From Rheinheimera sp. (lineage in GTDB: Bacteria; Pseudomonadota; Gammaproteobacteria; Enterobacterales; Alteromonadaceae), in NCBI GenBank assembly GCA_008015325.1, contig SSFI01000011.1, positions 1 to 50,978 on the forward strand: DNA of 50,978 nt, in the 5' to 3' direction. The notes beneath the pieces are model-generated. The model did no database searches. It was not told the DNA's origin and was given only the letters and a program-made list of their open reading frames with translations. Below are positions 17,601-25,398 of the stretch, in pieces; the first letter of the stretch is position 1, and the number at the start of each line of letters is the position of its first letter. A program made the position numbers and the translations under genes.

Positions 17601-20526
17601 GCTCTAAATCTTCAATCCGGCCAAGGGCATTGGCGATAGATTCAGATTTTGCGTCACTATCGCCAAGCACAGTGCCGGTGCCTTGGGTCTTCTGGCGGTC
17701 TTGTGCACTCACTCCACCACCCGCGCTGCCGCTGAAAATACCGAGGCCGGCCATAATTGCGGCCATGGCCGCAATCCGCGCAAAGGCAGAATACGGATCA
17801 CCTCCACCCTGGTTACTGATAGCCGTCAGCGCATTGGCCGCCGCTTTCTTCAGTGCCAACGCAGTTTCAATAGCAGCAAAAGTAACTTCCAACTTATGCA
17901 GTACCTGGCGGCCTTTGGACTGCTCGCTGAACATCTTGCTGGCAGCACCAGTGAGGGACGCAAAATGCCCCATCTGACTTTGGAAGTAGTTAGCTTTGAG
18001 TTTGGCTTCTTTTTCTTCGACTGAGGCTTTGCCTTTGGCGAACGCTGCACTGTGCTGGTCCAAGACGTTAAGTTTGGCTTTTTCCGCTGCCAGCTCTTTA
18101 ACTTTTTCGTTGTAGTCTGCCTGGCCGGCATTCATAGCTTCCAGCTGCTGCGCCACCGAGCCAAACGCCTGTACCAGCACATCGCCAATGTTGGTGGCCA
18201 TGCCGTTCATGGCGGTCATGTCGTCCAGCATTTTGTCAAAGGCGCCACTACTGATTTGCTCTGTCAGTGCGATCTGGTCTTTCAGTTTTTGCTGGGCGCG
18301 GATCTGATTTTCAATCTCGGCAATAACGGCCGGATCACCCCCTTTGAGCTGATACAGTGCTTTTTGCACTTCATACTCTTTTTCACCTTTTGCCAGGCGA
18401 ATTTGCAAAAGCTCAGTTTCTTTTTTCAGGCTGTCGAGGGTTTCTTTATCTGTCACCAGTGCCTGTTTCTTTTCAATCAGCTGCAGTTCACGCTGCAGCG
18501 CTGCAAGGGCAGCAGGATTGGCACCGGTAAACTGCAGCAGTTTCTTTTGCATATCCGCAGTTTGCTGGCCTTTACTCAGGCGCAGGTCCAGCAGCTTCAG
18601 TTCTTCCTTCAGCTGCGTCAGGTAAGTGTCGGCATTTAAATTGGCGGTGGCTGCCTTGGCATCTGCAGCAAATTGTTTAATGGCTGCAGCGGCATTGGCC
18701 GGCAGAGTTGTGGCTTCGATAAACTGGGCTTTGAACAGTTCAAGGTCAATGCCATTGAGTGCACGGCCCTGTGCGTCGATGGCAGTCGCAGCCAACATCT
18801 GCGCGTTATAGAGTTTCAACAACTCTTCTTTTAACTTGTCAACACTGCCCGAGTTATCGGTCAGCTTGTCACTGTAAGCATTGAGTACTGGCAGACCAGC
18901 GTCAAAACTCTTATTCAGCCCCTCGATCACTGCGTTAAGTTCCGCCTGGCGTTTTTTTAATTCATCAAGCTCTGGAAAAGTAGCATTAGCCACTGAAGCG
19001 CCAACACTACCGACACCAAAACCATTGTTAGGAACTGGTGACGCTCCTGCCTCTGATGAAGATATCCGTGCTGCCTTAAGCTTGGCTTCAATCTCTGCAA
19101 CTTGTGCTGCAACCTGCTGTAGTTCAGCAATGGTCTCTTGATACAAGCCTGCCTTACGCTTATTGCTCATGCGCTCAAATGAATCGGCCAACTCATCATT
19201 CTTTGCTTTTGCTTTCTCAGCAGCATCCTTGTAAGCAAACCACGCGGTAGTTAGGATCCCTGCGACGCCGATAACTAAACCAATGGGTCCAAGTAGTGCA
19301 CGCTTGGCGATAGCCAGCGCATTAGTTGCGATAGTTGCTGTACCGGTGGTGGTGGTAACTAGACCAAGTGCGGAAACCTGCGCTACTGATGCGGTGTTAA
19401 CTAAAAGCATTCCCACAAGTAACGCAGCTTGTTTTTTAGCAAAATTAGCGAGTGCGGCAGCGCCCAGGGTACCAATCACATACACAAACAACTCTGCTGT
19501 TTTGATTGCAGCCTGTAGTTTGGGACTCATTTCCTCGATGCTGTCAGTTCTGACACTATCAAGGATCTGAGACACGCTTACTAAGGTTTCAGCCCATGCT
19601 TTGGATAGCTCAAGAGTTTTGTCGAGGTGTGCCACAGTTGCAGCAAAACTGTTTTCGACCATGACATTAGCTCGTGCCATATTGACTGGAAGCTCGCCGA
19701 ACTGTGCTCGGATCTCAGGCAGTTGTACTAAAATCGACTTCAGTACATCTTCCGATAGCAGCTTGCCTTCCAGTACCAAGGCGCGCATTTCGCCAAACCC
19801 CAGTTCTTTGGTTGATTTGCCAATATCGTCCATACCGCGACCAATGCGTGACGCAAGCTCGGGGATATTCTCAAGGATAGAGTTCCACTCTTCAGCCCGG
19901 ATTATGCCACCAGATAAGCCCTGGCTGAGCTGCATCAAACCGTTATCCATGGCCTGCATGGACGACCCACCAATAACGCCCAGCATTTGGACAGCATCGG
20001 TCAGGCCCAGCATTTCGGCGTTTGTGGCTTTGAGGTCTTTACGGCTGGTTGCCATGCGCTGGAACAAATCAACAGATGAACTGAGTGCTACCCCGTTTTT
20101 CTGTGAGATGTCGAACATTTCAGCCGACACCTGGTTGTAGTCACGGGTTTCGCGGGTTGCCGTTTTAATACGTTGCTGCAGGCCGTCGAATTCTGATGCG
20201 ACAGAAGCAAAGCCTTTCACTGCATTGAATGTTTCAAACGCAGCATAAAGAGCAGCAGTCACCCCTATCATCGAGCGTAGAGAGCCGGCGAGGCTTACAG
20301 CAGAACTTTCGTTTTCCTGCAGAGCGGTGCTGAACTGTTTGCTGCTATTGGCAGCTTTGCTCAGTCCCTTGGCTGATTCTTTGCCAGCGGTATCGAGCTG
20401 CTTTAACGACTTGGTAGCCGTTGTTGTGCTTTGAGTAATGCCATTGATGTCTTTGACAACGACCTGTCCACCGGCAACGGCAAAGCGGATGGCAATGTTC
20501 ATATCGTTGTTATTCATAAATGGCAT
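14617..20526 (-). CDS. Phage tail tape measure protein, very long
   Basis: 1969 residues from the ATG at 20526, which overlaps the stop of the chaperone fusion (TAATG) behind AGGAG; a second ATG at 20517 is also possible. Residues about 70-280 carry the tape-measure N-terminal domain (EFDGLQQRI, QMLGVIGGSS, GLSGGIIRAEEW). Residues about 340-460 are hydrophobic with several membrane-like helices. The rest is coiled coil, with a strongly charged AERAKREAEEAAEKARKEAE helix near residue 1360 and two homologous ~95-residue blocks, each containing MAGxDExGYQSGRIG (about residues 1490-1510 and 1590-1610). Tape measure length sets tail length in siphophages. The gene directly follows the chaperones, as is universal in this class. 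Confidence 0.92.
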   Translation of the reverse strand: MPFMNNNDMNIAIRFAVAGGQVVVKDINGITQSTTTATKSLKQLDTAGKESAKGLSKAANSSKQFSTALQENESSAVSLAGSLRSMIGVTAALYAAFETFNAVKGFASVASEFDGLQQRIKTATRETRDYNQVSAEMFDISQKNGVALSSSVDLFQRMATSRKDLKATNAEMLGLTDAVQMLGVIGGSSMQAMDNGLMQLSQGLSGGIIRAEEWNSILENIPELASRIGRGMDDIGKSTKELGFGEMRALVLEGKLLSEDVLKSILVQLPEIRAQFGELPVNMARANVMVENSFAATVAHLDKTLELSKAWAETLVSVSQILDSVRTDSIEEMSPKLQAAIKTAELFVYVIGTLGAAALANFAKKQAALLVGMLLVNTASVAQVSALGLVTTTTGTATIATNALAIAKRALLGPIGLVIGVAGILTTAWFAYKDAAEKAKAKNDELADSFERMSNKRKAGLYQETIAELQQVAAQVAEIEAKLKAARISSSEAGASPVPNNGFGVGSVGASVANATFPELDELKKRQAELNAVIEGLNKSFDAGLPVLNAYSDKLTDNSGSVDKLKEELLKLYNAQMLAATAIDAQGRALNGIDLELFKAQFIEATTLPANAAAAIKQFAADAKAATANLNADTYLTQLKEELKLLDLRLSKGQQTADMQKKLLQFTGANPAALAALQRELQLIEKKQALVTDKETLDSLKKETELLQIRLAKGEKEYEVQKALYQLKGGDPAVIAEIENQIRAQQKLKDQIALTEQISSGAFDKMLDDMTAMNGMATNIGDVLVQAFGSVAQQLEAMNAGQADYNEKVKELAAEKAKLNVLDQHSAAFAKGKASVEEKEAKLKANYFQSQMGHFASLTGAASKMFSEQSKGRQVLHKLEVTFAAIETALALKKAAANALTAISNQGGGDPYSAFARIAAMAAIMAGLGIFSGSAGGGVSAQDRQKTQGTGTVLGDSDAKSESIANALGRIEDLELDQYAELRSINGSIRELSAGIKNLAVNLVASYGRFDESNYPGELGKDYNLQLGSGLASMVGGGIIGLVADKLLGGLVGGLTNKLLGGLFGSKKTELVDSGLSFAAQELGDIISSGLMNATVYDVIKTTKKKLFGLSKSSSESTEYRAIDNALRTEFARIFAHMGESVTEAVNLLGLQTSKTLESFVINLPALSFKDLKGDEIEKELQAMFSQQGDLMVQYLVPGIAEFQKIGEGLYDTLIRVAQEQAVFNSALDNLGLQLSRFAGVTKTIELEVAQSIIELMGGIEQFQSATADYFAEFYSEQEQLAAITKSATAQFASLGVAMPTSRDGFKALVDSLDLTTDAGQRMFAALMALVPAMDQFYDAAERAKREAEEAAEKARKEAEAKAEAERKLAEDRAAYTADLQSQLARLDMSSLEIALDDIKKWYDAQIKEAAELGASTALLEQLYARKRQQIIEAELDKINQDTARQLEQLTGEHERAVSELTSNYDQLFSAIKTAGDAIGSAILEIKRGMAGWDESGYQSGRIGDLRGQLGAGDIAAQVKTIEQLQAAIVARYQSEMAGTTAAMDAANSRLEALTASFSELQSALGSARDGITAAILDIRRSMAGFDETGYQSGRIGALRNQLGAGSVLEQINIIEQLQAAIVSRYQAELSANAALQSAANERYQVELSAHKALADAARQLLSAADALRISDLSPALMGEQLNTAQSQFNTLLNAARGGDVEAMRQLQSAGTSYLGLAKDYYASGSSEYAAIFAQVEQAYRSFAGMAGSSEPVVPRAVLDYQSASNALQQSTINELEALQSLLTALDTKAKAEQSAGEAAARAEIAAQQARQLGLQQAAIDELSALQTLLDELAVQADTARQAEMAALLSKLDEQKAALLDAAERQIAAIKALQPATSGPVLTNPQPVTPIVIPPWETPPIIIQPPKDDRVWLPEQPGNPAATVQMVTLLQQQLAEQQKANAQQQRQMARMTEDLQRTQAMLFEARRQA

Positions 20527-21304
20527 TAACTCCTGTTTTGCTCTGCCTGGTAATTCAGTACTGTCTTTTCGATAACCTGCAGGCCGTTCCATATCCGGTC
20601 TTTTAGTTCGACCGCTAAGCCCTGATAACCAGGCATCTGATTCGCTCTTACTTCAATTGCCGGGTAGTTCAGGCCGACTCTGCAACCTGCCATGCCGGCA
20701 TACACCCACTGGGTTTGCACCCGGAAAAACAACTCCACGATGTATTGATTGCAGGGTTGAATGTCAGGTGCCTGGGCTTTTTGTGCTGCATACATCTGCA
20801 CAACTTCGGGAGGTGCACCGGCCGCTTCCAGCGATTCAGCCAGGCGCTTTGGGCTGGCGCTGCCCCCCGAAACCCACCAGTGGGCTATTTCTTCAAATTT
20901 TTGTCGGCAACCCCGCCGGCCCGCGCTTCGTTGTAGGCTTTACGAACCGCTTCAACCACTTCTTTGCTGTTCAGCAGAAGAGCTACAGTTTCTGGTGATG
21001 ACTGCACGTCCACGTCGCCATTTTTAAATGGGAACGGGTGCTTCGGGTGTTTCTCAAAGCCAATGAACACAGCACGGGTTTGTTCTTTCAGTAACTTGCT
21101 GACACGTGACAAATCCGATTCGTTGACGCCGTTTAGCTGCCCCACCAGGGCTTCGGTTTCTTCTTCCGAGACGGATTGGAAGGTGGCGATAAAATGCGCT
21201 TCAGCTTTCACGGTCTCGCCGTTTTCATCGATTTTGTCTGTCGGGATCACGGCACATACCGCGGCTTTGAAAACGTTTTTGGCTAAGGCATTAATTTGAA
21301 ACAT
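20526..21304 (-). CDS. Tail assembly chaperone fusion made by -1 frameshift (gpGT type)
   Basis: The second frame (20526 to about 20900) has no credible start: it enters from inside the upstream gene and reads EEIAHWWVSGGS, then LEAAGAPPEVVQMY. It would be translated by a -1 slip at A AAT TTG (heptamer 20894-20900, minus strand) five codons, counting the stop, from the end of the first frame. The fusion would be 259 residues: 137 from the first frame and 122 from the second. This mirrors lambda gpG/gpGT, where the fusion recruits tail tube protein to the tape measure. Its stop overlaps the tape measure ATG. Confidence 0.78.
20885..21304 (-). CDS. Tail assembly chaperone (gpG type, unshifted product)
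   Basis: 139 residues from the ATG at 21304, with AGGAG 8 bases upstream; a frame start at 21352 lacks a ribosome site. The protein is helical, with FQINALAKNVFKAAV at the N-terminus and an acidic SEEETEALVGQLNG segment. It ends ...ADKNLKK immediately after the slippery heptamer. It lies between the tail tube and tape measure genes, the standard place for the major tail chaperone, which is not part of the finished virion. Confidence 0.8.
   Translation of the reverse strand: MFQINALAKNVFKAAVCAVIPTDKIDENGETVKAEAHFIATFQSVSEEETEALVGQLNGVNESDLSRVSKLLKEQTRAVFIGFEKHPKHPFPFKNGDVDVQSSPETVALLLNSKEVVEAVRKAYNEARAGGVADKNLKK
20894..20900 (-). promoter_or_regulatory. -1 ribosomal slippery heptamer A AAT TTG
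   Basis: On the coding (minus) strand the zero-frame codons are AAA AAT TTG AAG AAA TAG. A AAT TTG fits the X XXY YYZ rule, so tandem slippage lets AAT and TTG tRNAs re-pair with AAA and TTT. The shifted frame is open all the way to the tape measure start. Confidence 0.78.
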
Positions 21305-21381
21305 CGGTCTTACTCCTGAATTAAATGGGAGGCATCCTTGCCTTACTTTCATCCCTGAACTGGCTATTGCGAGTTATTCGG

Positions 21382-22323
21382 TTAACGGAAAATCATTTCA
21401 AAATCGTTGTCCCGAGCGGTCGGTACCACATCAAGTACACAGCGCAGGTGACTGATCCCGTCGATGATGGTTGGTGCGATACTGTTGAGCTGCAGGTTTG
21501 CGATGTTGAGTTCGAAAATCTGGCCAGCGTCTACCGCGTCCTGACCGAGCTGGTACGCCAGCGCACCATAGGTAGTTAACTTGGTCCACCAGTTGAAATC
21601 GTTCAATAACGGCTCTTCAAATACAATTTCAACCTGCGGCCGGCGGTCTGTGATCTGAACACTTTCGTCGTTGGTAACACTGCGATAACTCACTGTGTTA
21701 CCCAGGCGGAAGGTCATTTGCGCCATGTTTACGTCCTGGCCGAACAGCTGCATTTTGGTAATGCTGACAGGTTCTGTGACCAGTGGTCGTTCGAAACCGC
21801 TGAAATCACAGTTCTGGAATGCACCAACCTGGGTTGGGTCCACATACAGGGCCATCAGGTTGTTAAAAGTAAATTTAGGTAATGCGTCAGTGCCCAAATT
21901 GATTTCCAGATTGCAACGGGCACCCACTGCCGGATGCTTAATCTTGCCCCGGAACACGTGCAACGTGACGCTGTCATGGCCGGTTGAGACTGGCTTATAC
22001 GTGACTTTTTGTGTGGCCGTAATGGTTGGCTTTAATCCGGCCGCCTGCAGCAGAGGGCCTATTGCAGGCGGAGTGTCCACAGCGCCGGCACCAGCCACAT
22101 AACCCGTCAGAGTGCCGCTGATACGCTTGTTACGCTGGATAGACCCTTTACTGCCACCCCGGCCGGCATCATATTCCATACCTTCTTGATCACCATCGAG
22201 CAGCGTCATATCCGCTTTAACACGCATAGCATTCGCGGCGGCGGTTGGCGTGACGTCTGTGCCATAGACAACTTCGACTGCTGCCAGAACACAGGTGTCC
22301 TGTTCAAAAATACGTTCACCCAT
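21382..22323 (-). CDS. Phage major tail tube protein
   Basis: 313 residues, ATG at 22323 overlapping the stop of the small gene upstream. N-terminal GERIFEQDTCVLAAVEVVYGTDVTPTAA, a middle beta-rich region (GTLTGYVAGAGA) and an Ig-like C-terminal half match the long-form tail tube proteins of siphophages. It sits directly before the tail chaperones. No separate sheath gene is present, which argues for a non-contractile tail. Confidence 0.82.
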   Translation of the reverse strand: MGERIFEQDTCVLAAVEVVYGTDVTPTAAANAMRVKADMTLLDGDQEGMEYDAGRGGSKGSIQRNKRISGTLTGYVAGAGAVDTPPAIGPLLQAAGLKPTITATQKVTYKPVSTGHDSVTLHVFRGKIKHPAVGARCNLEINLGTDALPKFTFNNLMALYVDPTQVGAFQNCDFSGFERPLVTEPVSITKMQLFGQDVNMAQMTFRLGNTVSYRSVTNDESVQITDRRPQVEIVFEEPLLNDFNWWTKLTTYGALAYQLGQDAVDAGQIFELNIANLQLNSIAPTIIDGISHLRCVLDVVPTARDNDFEMIFR

Positions 22324-22490
22324 TATTGTTTCACTCCATCTTCACGGGCGGCGCGGCGCGCTGCCAGGTAACCGTTTTTGCTGTTGTCGGTTTGGACAAC
22401 AGCAGCTGTTTTTGGCTGCTGCTCAGCCATCAGTGATGGCTGGGCTTCGTCTCTGGCCTGGCCTTTGTCAGATGCTGGTTTGGTCATCAT
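22323..22490 (-). CDS. Small phage protein between tail terminator and tube genes
   Basis: 55 residues, highly charged and Gln/Ala/Lys-rich, ending ARRAAREDGVKQ. The ATG at 22490 overlaps the previous stop (TAATG) and its own stop overlaps the tail tube ATG, so it is almost certainly translated by coupling. Mu-like phages often have a small charged protein (DUF2635-like) at this position. Function unknown. Confidence 0.6.
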   Translation of the reverse strand: MMTKPASDKGQARDEAQPSLMAEQQPKTAAVVQTDNSKNGYLAARRAAREDGVKQ

Positions 22491-22918
22491 TACACTCCGT
22501 TGGTAAAGTAATTTGTCTGATACATGTCCACCCAAAGCAGGACGTTCTGGTCGTAGTCGAGTACTTCGCCACCTAACCAAACGCAGCCTTGAAACTCTCT
22601 GTTCTCTGGCCGCCAACCCACCAGAGCGGCACGGGTTTGGCCAATGAGTGCACGTGATTCGCGCATCAAATCCGAAGACCTGGCGCAGCGGGTGGCAACA
22701 ACAATCCCAAAGCGTGCAAAGGTCTGGTTTGTATGGCGAGACACGTCTGCACTGTTTTTTTCACTGTCCAGCACCACAAAGGCGCTGGATTCGTTAATAA
22801 GCCGCAGCTCTTTAATTGCATCGAACCCGATAGCGTCACTGACAACCCGAAGCGCGGGCACTGCGTTTTGAAGCCGGCTGATCAGCAATTCCGTGTTTAA
22901 AGGCATATTCCCGGTCAT
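22490..22918 (-). CDS. Phage tail terminator/completion-like protein
   Basis: 142 residues from the ATG at 22918, which overlaps the stop of the gp36-like gene (TGATG). Length, position between the head-tail adaptor and the tail tube, and an alpha/beta pattern (LISRLQNAVPALRVV, then WLGGEVLDYD) fit tail terminator or Mu gp37-like proteins. The named family is inferred from context. Confidence 0.68.
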   Translation of the reverse strand: MTGNMPLNTELLISRLQNAVPALRVVSDAIGFDAIKELRLINESSAFVVLDSEKNSADVSRHTNQTFARFGIVVATRCARSSDLMRESRALIGQTRAALVGWRPENREFQGCVWLGGEVLDYDQNVLLWVDMYQTNYFTNGV

Positions 22919-23418
22919 CAGTAATCCCGCAGTGCATCGCGAAAGGTTGATTGCCCAGCAGTCCACTCTGGGGCATTGCTGCTGGTTGATACCGGATCAG
23001 CTGCGCCCAGGGAAAACTTACCGTCAGCAGTTAAGCGCAGTAGCTTCAGTGCGTCGTTGTAATCGCGAGTCACCGGGTCTTTGTCATCCGAGTTCAGCCG
23101 GTTGATATGCAGCTTGTAACGCACGATGGCACGGCACCAAACCACCAGGATGTCCGGCACCTGCTGCAGCGGCAGATAGCCCCGCACCGACAGGAACCCA
23201 TCAATCAATCCTGCGGCATCGGTGATGGCCGCATTAATCCGGCTGACCGCCTGCTCACAGGCGTCCAGTTCTTCCGGTTGCCAGGTGGCGCGACTGGCGC
23301 CTGTCAGCCTGGCGTACATCAGTGCAGCATCGACAATGGGCAAATGCTCAGGCGTGGCGACTTCTGCCAGCTCTTTGGCGCCGGGGTTCACGGCTAGTTG
23401 GTCCAAGGTGATGTACAT
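22918..23418 (-). CDS. Mu gp36-like head-tail adaptor (DUF1320)
   Basis: 166 residues with AGGAG before the ATG. The helical pattern, with MYITLDQL at the start, SRINAAITDAAGLIDGFLSVRG in the middle and WCRAIVRYKLHINR further on, is typical of Mu gp36/DUF1320 proteins, small helical head-tail connectors. Placement after the capsid and gp35-like genes matches Mu. Confidence 0.8.
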   Translation of the reverse strand: MYITLDQLAVNPGAKELAEVATPEHLPIVDAALMYARLTGASRATWQPEELDACEQAVSRINAAITDAAGLIDGFLSVRGYLPLQQVPDILVVWCRAIVRYKLHINRLNSDDKDPVTRDYNDALKLLRLTADGKFSLGAADPVSTSSNAPEWTAGQSTFRDALRDY

Positions 23419-23517
23419 GCTGCACTCCTGAAAAACTTAAATCGGTCCGGTTAGAAAGGTTGGCGCCCGCTATCAACCGGCAACTTCACAGGCAAGGGAT
23501 CCGTCCCGGCCAATGAC

Positions 23518-24066
23518 TCAGCTTTGTGCTGCGTCCCCTTTGGCTTTTCTCTTATTGTCTTTTTGCTCTTGTGCCAGGCGGGCTGCTTCGTCGGCTTTGC
23601 GCTTTTCTTCAGCCAGGCGGGCTTCTTCGTCGGCTTTTTGCTGATCTTCAGCCAGCTCGGCCTGGCGCATGATTTCCGCCAGTTGTGCCATGGTGATCAC
23701 ATCACCAAGCTCAATCAGCGGGGCTGCGTCTTCAGGGGCCAGCAACATAAACTGGCGCTCGGTAAAGCTCTTGCCGTTGTGCTCAACAGTTCGGCCTTCA
23801 GCGACGACATAAACGCATTTACCAGCAGTCACTGAGTCGACAACTAACGTCTGCAGCTCACTGGCTGATACCGGCTTCATTTCCCCGGTTAACTCATCCA
23901 GGGTAAACAGCTGGTCGGAATCGGACAGCTCAAGGCCATCAACAACCGGTACCAGGCTGCCGGAACAAACCATGGGTTCGGCTTCTTCAGCAGTCAGGGT
24001 GATAAGCCCCTGTTGCTTGATTTCGCCGTTCCACTTAAATGGGCTGACAATTAGAAATTCAGGCAT
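23518..24066 (-). CDS. Mu gp35-like protein with charged tail
   Basis: 182 residues. The first ~45 (MPEFLIVSPFKWNGEI, then LTAEEAEPMV) resemble the small Mu gp35-like proteins that follow the major capsid gene. The C-terminal ~45 residues are a Lys/Glu/Ala-rich helix with KADEEARLAEEKRKADEAAR-type repeats, probably a coiled coil. GGAG precedes the ATG. Role in the virion unknown. Confidence 0.68.
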   Translation of the reverse strand: MPEFLIVSPFKWNGEIKQQGLITLTAEEAEPMVCSGSLVPVVDGLELSDSDQLFTLDELTGEMKPVSASELQTLVVDSVTAGKCVYVVAEGRTVEHNGKSFTERQFMLLAPEDAAPLIELGDVITMAQLAEIMRQAELAEDQQKADEEARLAEEKRKADEAARLAQEQKDNKRKAKGDAAQS

Positions 24067-24117
24067 TTGATTCTCCAGACACCCGGCCGCAGCCGGGCGT
24101 GATGTTTAGCCAGGCGC

Positions 24118-25047
24118 TTACGCGACGTTCTGCAGCAAGTAGCCAGCAGTGATGCCGCTCAGGACCGGAGCGCGTTCGTAGGTCACTGGATAGACCCAGC
24201 TCTTGGCTGAGTTGTCGTAATAGGCTTCTTCAACCAGCGGGTTACCATCGAGTGTGTAGGTGTAACCAAATGACGGCTGTTCAGCATTAACATCGCCGCT
24301 AACGTCGGCCGAATAGGCCATCACCACATCAGTACCCCAGACGTCACTGAAAACACCCTGAGCATCTGCTACCACGGCTTTACCCACTTCCACGGTTTCG
24401 AGGTCCCAAAGTGCAGCCAGCATTTCGGCAGTGACTGATTGAGCACTGGTGTATTTAAAATGCTCTTTGATGTTCGGGTTGTTTTTGGCCGCAGCAAAGG
24501 CCTTGGCTGACAACACAACGCGGTTTGGATACATCCCGATGCTGGCGCGAACCGCTTCTTTACCTGTTTCGATGTCCGTCGTTGGGTTGTTAGCCGGGTT
24601 GGTCCATTTAGCGGCGGTCAAATCCACCTTTTGACCAGCCGGATACAGTGCAGGGTTTCGGGCCAGCTGGGCCTGCTCATATTCGACAGACAACAGCATT
24701 GAACTCATGACGTTATTCACGGCGCGCTGGCCGAGTTTCACGCCAGGAACCGCAGCTTCGCCGACATGCTCACGCGGAACCACACCTTCCAGGCTGTGGC
24801 TGGCCAGTGCATATGGCTTACCAAGGTAGCCAAATTGAACCCGTTTGGTGTTCGTGCCTGGTGCGCGCTGGCTGTTGTATAAAATGAAAGACTCTTTGCC
24901 GAATTCAATAACCTGGCCGCCACGTTGTGGCACACCTACACGCGGGAACAGCAGGTGCCCAACCAACTTTTGCTGACTGTAGCCTTGGGCGTGGGTTGAT
25001 AAGACCGGGTCAATAACCCGGACAGCTGCATTGTTCATCTGAGACAT
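24118..25047 (-). CDS. Phage major capsid protein
   Basis: 309 residues, ATG at 25047 with AAGGA upstream. The sequence matches the capsid family of B3-like transposable phages: an N-terminal RVIDPVLSTHAQGY, a LVGHLLFPRVGVP segment, a VVLSAKAFAAAKNNP helix region and a C-terminal AGYLLQNVA. It follows the protease/scaffold and cement genes in the usual order. It would assemble the icosahedral shell. Confidence 0.85.
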   Translation of the reverse strand: MSQMNNAAVRVIDPVLSTHAQGYSQQKLVGHLLFPRVGVPQRGGQVIEFGKESFILYNSQRAPGTNTKRVQFGYLGKPYALASHSLEGVVPREHVGEAAVPGVKLGQRAVNNVMSSMLLSVEYEQAQLARNPALYPAGQKVDLTAAKWTNPANNPTTDIETGKEAVRASIGMYPNRVVLSAKAFAAAKNNPNIKEHFKYTSAQSVTAEMLAALWDLETVEVGKAVVADAQGVFSDVWGTDVVMAYSADVSGDVNAEQPSFGYTYTLDGNPLVEEAYYDNSAKSWVYPVTYERAPVLSGITAGYLLQNVA

Positions 25048-25056
25048 GGTGGATCC

Positions 25057-25389
25057 TTAGTTTGAAATTAACAGAACTTCGATACGGCTACCGGCACCCA
25101 CTGCCGCTTGCATAGCACGGGCAACGACTTTACCGGCCGACTTAGTGACTGCTTGACCGGCTGCACCGACTTCAATTTCGGCGCCGTCAGCAATTGCTGC
25201 GGCAGCGACCACAATGGCCGTACCCAGCACGTCAACCGGAAAGGTTTCACCCACAACGGCATTGGATCGGGCCACCCCGAATGCATTGCCTGCAGCAGTT
25301 GCCACAGCACCTGTTGGCGATACAAAGCGCTCAGCAGTGATAACTGCGGTGGCTTTGCGTGGCAGGGTCAAAATTGGAATATTTTGCAT
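25057..25389 (-). CDS. Capsid cement/decoration protein (DUF2190-like)
   Basis: 110 residues with AAGGAAC before the ATG. It is a compact, alanine/valine-rich beta protein with PVDVLGTAIVVAAAAIADGAE-type strands, as in DUF2190 capsid cement proteins that bind the outside of the shell. It lies between scaffold/protease and capsid genes, where this class usually sits. Confidence 0.78.
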   Translation of the reverse strand: MQNIPILTLPRKATAVITAERFVSPTGAVATAAGNAFGVARSNAVVGETFPVDVLGTAIVVAAAAIADGAEIEVGAAGQAVTKSAGKVVARAMQAAVGAGSRIEVLLISN

Positions 25390-25398
25390 AACTGTTCC

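Noticed and set aside
16915-17607. 230-codon plus-strand frame within the tape measure gene
   Set aside because: Antisense shadow of a helical, Gln/Ala-rich coding region; no ribosome site or recognisable protein.
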